Below, one piece after another: positions 37,270 to 44,685 of a stretch of 44,685 nt of DNA; the stretch's first letter is position 1, and each line of letters opens with the position of its first letter. The position numbers and the translations under genes are program-made. The notes under the pieces are model-generated. The model saw only the letters and a list, made by a program, of their open reading frames with translations, was not told the origin of the DNA and ran no database searches. The DNA lies in contig JADHOA010000003.1 in assembly GCA_016779185.1 (NCBI GenBank), positions 1-44,685 of the forward strand, written 5' to 3'. This DNA is from Rubripirellula sp. (lineage in GTDB: Bacteria > Planctomycetota > Planctomycetia > Pirellulales > Pirellulaceae).

Positions 37270-39351
37270 CTACTCCGATTTGAGCGGTAGCCAGTCTTCA
37301 CCAAAGAAGTCAGCGTGAATCACTTTGCCAGGTGTTTGGCTGGTTGCTCCGTTGGTAACGTCTATTAATGCCCAGTCCGGTAGTTTGGGTGTTTGCCTTG
37401 CATTATTTAGGTAATCGTATTCGCGAAAAGTAAATCCACTATTCAAAACCACATACCGACTTCGGTTGAGTGGATTTGGATAAATCATGACAGGAACATG
37501 TCCTTGACGATTAACTTGATGGTGACCAATTTGGATTGTCTCGTCATTCCAAATAAGCGGTAACTGATCGGATATTTGCCGGATTACGGAATTGGAATCA
37601 ATATCACCAAACAAAATAAGATTCGATTCAGCGATGTCTGCTTCCGTAAGCTCTTCATCTCGCACTCTTCGGATATCACCCCGAAAATGTTTCTTCCAAT
37701 GCGTCATCGCATGATTTGATTCTTGCGTAATCCACTCATTGACGTGTTTGTCAGAGCTTGAGCCGCTGGGCAAGACGAAGATAAACCTTTGCATAAACGC
37801 ATCGTCAATTGGCCCTTGGAGGTTGGGTGATTTACTTAAGTCGTCACTCCCTCGATTTGTCGCACTCCAAGAACCGTTTCTACGCGTGAGACTCCAATGC
37901 CACGATTGGTCTGATTCCGGAAGTGGACCCTCGAGGATTTGGCCGTCAATATTGACGGTAACTGGACCACTTTGATCCATAAGCGATTGTCCGGGTTCGA
38001 ATTCGAACTCAATTTCTGAAATATTTTGCGTTGTCGCAAAAATAATTGATCCTTCAACGTTTGCTCGAACATAGGATTCCTTCCAGTGTTGTTCCAATCC
38101 AATAATGGAAATCCAACGATGTTTGTTGTACTTCAATGTGTAGGTCGTGAAGTCCAAGCGGCGAGGTAAGGTATTTTCGAGGCGATGTTCGGCAAGCGAT
38201 CGCATTTTTTGCTCGATCACATTTTTCGAATCTGGGTGGATGCTATGTGCCGTGTCTGGCGCAATGATATGGGCTAATCTCAATCCATGTTGTTCGAGCG
38301 AATCAGCCATAAGATCAGCGGCCTGCTTTTGCTTGTCGATTTCGCCGCTGTATGCAACGGTTGGGCAGCTCAATAAATTTCTCGACCAAGGGGGACAGTC
38401 ATAGAGATTCCAAAGTGTTTGTTCGTACTTGGTCGCTGTGACGCGAACATCTTCATCCTGGAATATTCTTAGGAATTCAGGTGTTTCAGAAAATCCTGCT
38501 CCTGGATTGGCGGCAAACCACAAATCAGGGTAGTGCGTTGCGAATTGCCAACAGCCTGCGCCTCCCATCGAAAATCCACGAACACTCACAAGTCTTGAAT
38601 CAACAGGAATGCGATTTCGGAGGTAGTTAAGTGCTTCGAGCACATCTACTTCACCGGCAAATTTAAATGCATTGCAATATCGGCCATACGGATGAAGTAC
38701 GAAGGTGTTAGCGGGTGTGTATTGACCAGTTGAAGCTTTTTGTTGGGTGAGAAAATGGATTTCTGCCACTTTTTCTCCCCTGCCATGGAACCACAAATCA
38801 AGCCTTCGTGGTGTTTCGCTGGATCTATGAAAATTTGCAGGGACTACAAGCCCATATGGCTGAAACGAGTCGTCAATCTCGGATTTGTAGCCGCCAATGA
38901 TGGATCGAGTTCCAGTTTCAGAATCAAGCCCGACGACTTCAGGCCAATCGGCACCGTTTGAAATTCTGATGATTCTCTGTGTGGCCTCATCTAAAAGGTT
39001 TGATGCAGACTGCAAATCTTGTGGCCGGTAGAACTGATCGAATTCGATCGCCAACTCTACGGCTCGGGGAAAAACCAAGACCTCCGGCTCAAGTGTCTTT
39101 AGTCGGGCCAATTCAGCGGTATTTTCTTGTACTTTTAATTTTGAACCAATGCTTTGCCATTGGGTCCGAATGGCTTTACAGCGCCAGAGTAATGCTTGTC
39201 TAGCTTCGGGCTCAAGCGTGATCCCTTTTGGAGGGATTTCTCGAACAGATTCAGGTTGATTATCAGCTGGTCCATCGGCATGTGCAAATTGAAGACCATT
39301 GGTCATCAATAGAATGAGCGGTACTAAAAATAGTAGGCGTCGATAATTCAT
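37270..39351 (-). CDS. Secreted alpha/beta hydrolase (prolyl-oligopeptidase-like) with long C-terminal extension
   Basis: Signal peptide; RLDLWFHGRGEKVAE; nucleophile VSVRGFSMGGAGCWQFATHYPD; IIAPDTAHSIHP. Confidence 0.82.
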   Translation of the reverse strand: MNYRRLLFLVPLILLMTNGLQFAHADGPADNQPESVREIPPKGITLEPEARQALLWRCKAIRTQWQSIGSKLKVQENTAELARLKTLEPEVLVFPRAVELAIEFDQFYRPQDLQSASNLLDEATQRIIRISNGADWPEVVGLDSETGTRSIIGGYKSEIDDSFQPYGLVVPANFHRSSETPRRLDLWFHGRGEKVAEIHFLTQQKASTGQYTPANTFVLHPYGRYCNAFKFAGEVDVLEALNYLRNRIPVDSRLVSVRGFSMGGAGCWQFATHYPDLWFAANPGAGFSETPEFLRIFQDEDVRVTATKYEQTLWNLYDCPPWSRNLLSCPTVAYSGEIDKQKQAADLMADSLEQHGLRLAHIIAPDTAHSIHPDSKNVIEQKMRSLAEHRLENTLPRRLDFTTYTLKYNKHRWISIIGLEQHWKESYVRANVEGSIIFATTQNISEIEFEFEPGQSLMDQSGPVTVNIDGQILEGPLPESDQSWHWSLTRRNGSWSATNRGSDDLSKSPNLQGPIDDAFMQRFIFVLPSGSSSDKHVNEWITQESNHAMTHWKKHFRGDIRRVRDEELTEADIAESNLILFGDIDSNSVIRQISDQLPLIWNDETIQIGHHQVNRQGHVPVMIYPNPLNRSRYVVLNSGFTFREYDYLNNARQTPKLPDWALIDVTNGATSQTPGKVIHADFFGEDWLPLKSE

Positions 39352-39390
39352 GTTCGTGCTCTCCCCAGTGTTAAACGGATCAATCCAAAA

Positions 39391-40431
39391 TCACGATAAC
39401 CTTGGTCTTACTACAACCTTCATTTGCTCAGGGTCGCCTGAATGAAGACGCTCGAACCAAGCGGGACCTTCCTGAAGATTGATCTCTGCTGTGATCAATG
39501 GAGCAACATTGATAATGCCCCGATTCATGAGGTCGATGCATTCGGGGTATTCTCCATTGCAGCCACATGTTCCTTTGAGGGATATTTCTCGAGTAACTAC
39601 CGACTGCAACGGCAGCTCGATTTTGGGTGAGACATTTCCCACCAGTGTTACATTTCCGCCTTTTCTAACGGACTCTATCGCGGTGGATATTGTTGGCGTT
39701 GCTCCCACCACCTCTAAAGCGACATCTGCGCCTCGGCCGTTGGTGAGTTCTTTTATCTTTTCGGGTACGGAAATCTCATTTCCATTGAGGGCATGATCTG
39801 CACCCAGGTCCTTCGCAACCGATAATCGTTTTTCATTTACATCGACAGCGATCACTTGTGTCGCGCCAGCTGCTCTTACGGCTTGAAGCGTAAGCAACCC
39901 GATCATACCTGATCCAACTACTACCGCCGTGTCACCAAGTTGAACGGGGGTGATGTTCACTGCGTGGACTGCGACCGAAACTGCTTCGACTAGCGCGGCG
40001 TGCTCGAACGAAAGAGAATCAGGAAGGCGATAGACAATTCGACGCGGGACACTGATTCTTTCGGCAAATGCGCCATGACGCCGATATTCCCCGCAAGAGA
40101 CGCCAAGAACCATGCGGTTGTCGCACAGATTACCCTTTCCTTTTCTACAGAAATCACAACGACCGCATGAAACCATGGAATCGAAGGTGACCCGAGCACC
40201 TTTCTGGAGGTCATTGACATTTTCTCCCGTGGCTACAACGATGCCCGCAGCCTCATGCCCCATGATGAGGGGTGGGATTCGGCGTCCCGTGCTGCCGTCA
40301 TATCCATGAATATCACTGCCGCAGATTCCGCATGCTTCTACCTGAACAAGGACGTCATCAGGACCCACGTTGGGCTCTTCGACGTCTGTAACCACCATCT
40401 TTTTATACTCAGTGAGCAGAAGCGCTTTCAT
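39391..40431 (-). CDS. Zinc-dependent alcohol/polyol dehydrogenase (MDR family)
   Basis: Catalytic Zn EACGICGSDIHGYDGS and IMGHEAAGIV; structural Zn CGRCDFCRKGKGNLC; Rossmann AVVVGSGMIGLLTLQAVRAAG. ATG at 40431 (MKALLLTEY) preferred. Confidence 0.94.
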   Translation of the reverse strand: MKALLLTEYKKMVVTDVEEPNVGPDDVLVQVEACGICGSDIHGYDGSTGRRIPPLIMGHEAAGIVVATGENVNDLQKGARVTFDSMVSCGRCDFCRKGKGNLCDNRMVLGVSCGEYRRHGAFAERISVPRRIVYRLPDSLSFEHAALVEAVSVAVHAVNITPVQLGDTAVVVGSGMIGLLTLQAVRAAGATQVIAVDVNEKRLSVAKDLGADHALNGNEISVPEKIKELTNGRGADVALEVVGATPTISTAIESVRKGGNVTLVGNVSPKIELPLQSVVTREISLKGTCGCNGEYPECIDLMNRGIINVAPLITAEINLQEGPAWFERLHSGDPEQMKVVVRPRLS

Positions 40432-40555
40432 ATGATAAATTCGCAATCGTTTATAGGTTTCGGTTAACTCAGGGTTTTCGCACTTTCACTTCAGATTCCT
40501 TTTCAAGATTATCTGCAGCAATAACCTTGGCAGTCTAGCACAGGATTGACGATTT

Positions 40556-41053
40556 TTGGATGACGAAGAAGTTCTAACCGCATACCACGAAGCAGGGCAC
40601 GCAACGGTTGGGTTCGCGCTTGGCGGCATAGTAGAGTCCATACAGTTGGGTGGAGAGCACCCTATTGTGGGTGTTAGCCAATTTGGTGAATGCAGGATTG
40701 CCTGGAACGCAATTTCGCAAGCGAGCGATTCGCAGCTGCAGCGAGAATTGGCGACGGTTTTGGCGGGTCCTGCAGCGGAAATCGTGTATCTGGGTGAAAC
40801 ACTTGAATTAGTTGCAATGAAGCCTTGGAAGCAAGATCTAGATACTGCGTGGTCTTTGGCCGGAAGTATTGTATCCAGTGAGAGTGAAAAGAGGAAAATG
40901 CTGAATCAAACTATCTGCCAACTACAACACATTATTGCTAGGGATCGATACTGGCCTGCTGTCGCGGGACTAGCGGATGAACTTCTTGCACATGAATTTT
41001 TGGAACAAGAAGCAATCGAAGAGATTTTATCGTTCTGGATAAATCGCTATTGA
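40556..41053 (+). CDS. Stand-alone FtsH-type (M41) zinc metallopeptidase domain
   Basis: TAYHEAGHATVGFALGG (HEAGH), LQRELATVLAGPAAEIVYLGE (cf. FtsH GGRxAEE region), KQDLDTAWSLA (third Zn-ligand Asp position). TTG start; in-frame TGA at 40547 excludes an upstream AAA+ domain in this ORF. Confidence 0.75.
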   Translation: MDDEEVLTAYHEAGHATVGFALGGIVESIQLGGEHPIVGVSQFGECRIAWNAISQASDSQLQRELATVLAGPAAEIVYLGETLELVAMKPWKQDLDTAWSLAGSIVSSESEKRKMLNQTICQLQHIIARDRYWPAVAGLADELLAHEFLEQEAIEEILSFWINRY

Positions 41054-41195
41054 GAAAACCGCATCATTCAACCTTGTTATTAATTTGCACCGGGAACCGA
41101 ATCGAAAACATTGATAGTCTAAGGTCCAAAAGAAAATAAGAATCTATCTCTGTGGCACTGTAGGTTGTTTTTGGTAGTTGGTTGGGAGATAAGAA

Positions 41196-43070
41196 ATGCG
41201 TTCGATGACGTTGGTAATCGTTTTTACTTATGCGGTAATTACTGCTGATTACTTACCCGCATCGGATGGGAGCAACACGCTCTCTAAGCCAAACGTTTTG
41301 ATTGTCACCGTTGATGATATGAGTGCCGATTCACTAGGTGTTTACGGCTGTCAATTGGCGGGTACTTCACCAAGTATCGATGCTTTCGCAAAAACTGCAA
41401 TGCGATTTGAACATGCACATGTTCAAGTTGGAAACTGCATGCCCGGTCGGAATATCATGTGGTCTGGTATTTATTCTCATTTGAATGGGGTAGAAGGATT
41501 TGTCCAAAACCTTACTCCGGATTACCCAGTATTGTGCGACTTAGCCCAAGAAGCTGGGTACTTCACGGCTATCAGAGGCAAGGTTGCGCACTCAACACCG
41601 TACAGTCCCTACACTTGGGATGCAGTGTTGGACCTAGACACAGAAGGAAATAAATACCACACCAAAGATCCAAAAAGTTATGGGGATTCAATTCGCCAAG
41701 GCATCTCGCTTGCGAAGAAAGCAGGTAAGCCGTTCTGCTTGATGGTCAATATTTCTGATCCCCATAAACCTTTTTACAAGCCCGGCGAGCGTGATGGAAA
41801 GCCGATAGATTTATTCCTTCCTACACGAGTTTTTACATCCGAAGAAGTGCCGGTTCCAGCTTTCTTGTTTGAAGATCAAATCGTTCGACAAGAATTATCT
41901 CTTTATTACTCTTCGGTTCGGCGAGCAGATGATGCGTTTCGGGCGATTCATGACGCCTTAAATGAGTCTGGAGAAGCTGAGCGAACGGTTGTTTTCTTTT
42001 GCTCGGATCATGGCATGCCTTTGCCGTTTGCAAAGACTCAATTGTATTACCACAGTACCCACACACCTTTGATGATTAGGTGGCCAGGAGTTACCTCTCC
42101 GGGTTACGTGGATGAAAAGCATATGGTTTCCTCGATTGATTTTCTACCAACGCTATTGGAAATCATCGATCAAATTCATCCAGAACCGGATCGCTTGCAG
42201 GGTCGATCATTTGGATCCATTTTGAAAGGAGAAGAGCAGGAAGGGCGCGATCATATTGTGCTGCAATACAATGAAAATTCGGGTGGGAATCGTCATCCCA
42301 TGAGAGGTGTTCTTACGAAGGATTATCTCTATCTTATTAATCCCTGGTCTGATGGTAATAGGAAATTTGCCACCGCTACGACTGGTACGGCTACTTACCG
42401 CAGGATGGTTGAATTGGCCGCCGTAGATTCCGAGGTGTCTAGGCGATTAAAACATTTCGATCATCGAGAGCTTGAAGAACTTTACGCCCTGAAAGATGAT
42501 CAGGAATGCCTAGTAAACCTGATTGGCTACACCGAGCATCAGGGGCAAACACAGGTGATGCGGGAGCTTTTAGAGCGAGAGCTTACAAGACTCAAAGATC
42601 CTGTTGCTTCCCTGGTGATTGGAAATCAGCGAGATATGCTAATTCATGAATTCATGTTGGATCAGGACGCGTATTCCGACAGAATTCGGAATAGACGTCG
42701 ACAAGGTCGCTCGGACATGAAGCCGCTGGGTACGCAATTACCTCGTGAGGCATTAGTAATGAGGCCAAATCTGCAAGTACATCGCGGACAAGAATGCGAA
42801 ATAGAAGTTTCGTACGATTTACCTAAGAGAATTGGTACACAACTGCTTCAGATCACACTGAAGCGCGTAGCTAATTTAGATTCAGCACGCCTTCCAGAGA
42901 GGATTGAGCGAAAAACCGTCGAGATTTTTGGCTCAGGGACGATCTCCGTTTCTTTTTTAGTTCCCGAATATTTGGATGTCGACCAAGTTCGGTTTGCTGC
43001 ATTTGTTGGTGAGAACTATGAGAAGAATCTCATTCACCAGAATAGTGCTTCGATTGAAATTAAGAATTGA
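41196..43070 (+). CDS. Secreted sulfatase (alkaline phosphatase superfamily)
   Basis: NVLIVTVDDMSADSLGVYG metal site; C-x-P-x-R as NCMPGRNIMWSG; VFFCSDHGMPLPFAKTQLY; STHTPLMIRWPGV. Confidence 0.93.
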   Translation: MRSMTLVIVFTYAVITADYLPASDGSNTLSKPNVLIVTVDDMSADSLGVYGCQLAGTSPSIDAFAKTAMRFEHAHVQVGNCMPGRNIMWSGIYSHLNGVEGFVQNLTPDYPVLCDLAQEAGYFTAIRGKVAHSTPYSPYTWDAVLDLDTEGNKYHTKDPKSYGDSIRQGISLAKKAGKPFCLMVNISDPHKPFYKPGERDGKPIDLFLPTRVFTSEEVPVPAFLFEDQIVRQELSLYYSSVRRADDAFRAIHDALNESGEAERTVVFFCSDHGMPLPFAKTQLYYHSTHTPLMIRWPGVTSPGYVDEKHMVSSIDFLPTLLEIIDQIHPEPDRLQGRSFGSILKGEEQEGRDHIVLQYNENSGGNRHPMRGVLTKDYLYLINPWSDGNRKFATATTGTATYRRMVELAAVDSEVSRRLKHFDHRELEELYALKDDQECLVNLIGYTEHQGQTQVMRELLERELTRLKDPVASLVIGNQRDMLIHEFMLDQDAYSDRIRNRRRQGRSDMKPLGTQLPREALVMRPNLQVHRGQECEIEVSYDLPKRIGTQLLQITLKRVANLDSARLPERIERKTVEIFGSGTISVSFLVPEYLDVDQVRFAAFVGENYEKNLIHQNSASIEIKN

Positions 43071-43117
43071 GATTCATTCTTACGCCATTGAGCCATCGGC
43101 AATGTTTTCAGTTCATT

Positions 43118-44077
43118 TCATGCCTTGGACTTGTTCCATCTTTGCTTGATGGCATCGGTTAGTACCGCTGCAATGATTACTGATCCTGTGATAACTTGTT
43201 TGATCGGATCGCTCGCACCAAGTTGTGCGAGTCCTGTTTGGAGTGTCGCAATGATCAGAACACCCAAAAAAGTGGAGAGTACATTACCTCGACCTCCCAT
43301 CAGACTTGTCCCACCGATGACGCAGGCGGCAATAGCGGAAAGCTCTATACCTACAGCGGCATTGGGGTCGGCTGTGGAGAGTTTTGCAGCATGAATAACA
43401 CCCGCAATACCGCAAAGTATTCCGCATAATACGAAAGTTGCGATCTGATAGGGAGCAACGTTAATGCCTGACAGACGCACTGCATTTTCGTTTGTGCCAA
43501 TCGCGATAAAATAGCGTCCAAACGCCATGCGGGATAGCAAGAATTGTCCGGCGAATACTGTGAAAAGAGCGAAAACAAATGCTGGTGAAATTAAAAGATA
43601 GGGAATTGGATCGCTGATAGATTCGATGATTGTGCCAATATATTTCGTCTCCGATTTAGTTACCAATTTCGTCAGTCCCCTCGCAACTTCGAGCATTCCA
43701 AGGGTGACAATAAAGGATGGTATGCGAGCTTTGATCGAAATCAATCCGTTGATCAACCCGCATGTTGCCGCTGCGATGATTGCGGTTGCACCCGCGACGA
43801 TGAGAGGTAGTTCTCGATCGACAATCAGTACCCCAAAGATTGCAGAAGATAGCGCCAACACAGATCCAACAGAGAGGTCTATTCCTCGCGCGATCAAAAC
43901 AAAGGTCATGCCTACGGAAACGAGCGTAAGATCCGGTATTTGATTCGCAATTGATACTAGGGTAGCGATTTCCGAAAAATGATCTGTGGTCATGCCAAAG
44001 ATAAGGCAGATCAGAAGAAGGACGGCGATAAGACTGCCATGATGCTTGGCAATGGAATCCAGATGTTTTGATTTCAC
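43118..44077 (-). CDS. Sugar ABC transporter permease (RbsC-like)
   Basis: Polytopic; GMTFVLIARGIDLSVGSVLALSSAIFGVL, GLINGLISIKARIPSFIVTLGML, IGTNENAVRLSGINV, CVIGGTSLMGGRG. Confidence 0.95.
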   Translation of the reverse strand: MKSKHLDSIAKHHGSLIAVLLLICLIFGMTTDHFSEIATLVSIANQIPDLTLVSVGMTFVLIARGIDLSVGSVLALSSAIFGVLIVDRELPLIVAGATAIIAAATCGLINGLISIKARIPSFIVTLGMLEVARGLTKLVTKSETKYIGTIIESISDPIPYLLISPAFVFALFTVFAGQFLLSRMAFGRYFIAIGTNENAVRLSGINVAPYQIATFVLCGILCGIAGVIHAAKLSTADPNAAVGIELSAIAACVIGGTSLMGGRGNVLSTFLGVLIIATLQTGLAQLGASDPIKQVITGSVIIAAVLTDAIKQRWNKSKA

Positions 44078-44685
44078 GCACTACCCTCGTTTTGATGCGT
44101 GTGAAAGCAAGATTTTACAATGGCTTCTCGGTTCCAATTAGTCCGATCAAATGTTTCTGTAATGCGCCCGCCAGCGAGGACTGCGATGCGGTCGCAGATT
44201 TCCATCATCTCATGTAAGTCACTGCTCACCATAATAATGCTCTTTCCATCCGAAACAAATTGTTGCATCAAGTCGTAAATTGATCGTCTTGCTGCCGCGT
44301 CAATTCCTCGTGTTGGCTCGTCCAATAACAAAATTTCGGCATCGGTAATTAGCCATTTTCCTATTGCAACTTTTTGTTGATTGCCTCCACTCAATGTTTC
44401 GACCGATTGTGAAACCGCTGAGCTGTTTATTTTCAAATTGGTCCTAAGGGTCTCCGCGGTCATGATTTCGTCGTTGATCTGAATGACACCAAAACGTGTG
44501 AATCGTTTCCATAAGGAAGAGACAGTAAGATTGGTTTTGACGTCCAATTCAACCATCAAACCAGCGGACTTGCGATCCTCAGGAAGAAGGCCAATCCCCG
44601 ATTTCGCTGCAACGTGAGTTTTGGAAAAAATTCGGCGATAATCGTCGCTGAATAGTTGTTGTGTTCCGCTGCAATCAGCTGTTTC
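44074..44685 (-). CDS. Sugar ABC transporter ATP-binding protein (RbsA-like), C-terminal part; continues past window edge
   Basis: Frame stays open to 44685 (ETADCSGTQQLFSDDYRRIFSKTHVAAKSGIGLLPEDRKSAGLMVELDV...); VETLSGGNQQKVAIGKWL signature, EILLLDEPTRGID Walker B. Overlaps the permease start by 4 bp. Confidence 0.95.
   Translation of the reverse strand, partial: ETADCSGTQQLFSDDYRRIFSKTHVAAKSGIGLLPEDRKSAGLMVELDVKTNLTVSSLWKRFTRFGVIQINDEIMTAETLRTNLKINSSAVSQSVETLSGGNQQKVAIGKWLITDAEILLLDEPTRGIDAAARRSIYDLMQQFVSDGKSIIMVSSDLHEMMEICDRIAVLAGGRITETFDRTNWNREAIVKSCFHTHQNEGSA

Noticed and set aside
37256-37273. GTAGCA/TGCTAC hairpin at the 3' end of the secreted hydrolase gene
   Set aside because: Six-bp stem overlapping the stop codon, no U-tract on the minus strand; too weak to call a terminator.
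1-44685. CRISPR arrays, tRNA/rRNA genes, transposases, phage genes, canonical defence operons
   Set aside because: No regularly spaced repeats, no cloverleaf/rRNA-like segments and no recognisable mobile-element or defence proteins seen by eye; a tRNAscan-SE/Infernal/DefenseFinder run would be needed to exclude them formally.
39391-44685. Polyol dehydrogenase, sulfatase and RbsA/RbsC transporter as one sugar-utilisation locus
   Set aside because: Genes are on different strands, separated by the orphan M41 gene, and the transporter is cut by the window end; the link is too speculative.

Overview
The window looks like a chromosomal segment from a planctomycete, probably Pirellulaceae-like. That placement is inferred from gene content: secreted Gfo/Idh/MocA oxidoreductase, PVC-type HEAT/CxxCH heme protein, DUF1080 domain, sulfatase, Ser/Thr kinase and many signal-peptide hydrolases. 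I support about 30 protein-coding genes, two of them cut by the window edges. Housekeeping genes are carB, dus, metG, asnB and plsC-like. Others include a NtrC-type regulator, galactose mutarotase, a ROK kinase plus NagB/PIG-L fusion, and the end of an RbsA/RbsC-type sugar ABC transporter. I saw no rRNA, tRNA, CRISPR array, transposase or prophage. The most interesting signals are: (1) a tandem of an intact trypsin-like/PDZ protease and a degenerate partner, with the PDZ placed inside the protease fold, the catalytic His lost and Ser replaced by Cys; (2) a secreted fusion of a redox-dead thioredoxin fold (CGPC replaced by SAPS) to an intact trypsin-like protease; (3) a coiled-coil / polytopic Ser/Thr kinase / secreted TM protein cassette; (4) a stand-alone FtsH-type M41 peptidase domain without AAA+; (5) a NagB-PIG-L fusion translationally coupled to a ROK kinase; (6) a NtrC-type regulator whose GAFTGA loop reads GSFTDA. 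All functional statements come from reading motifs by eye; no database search was run.
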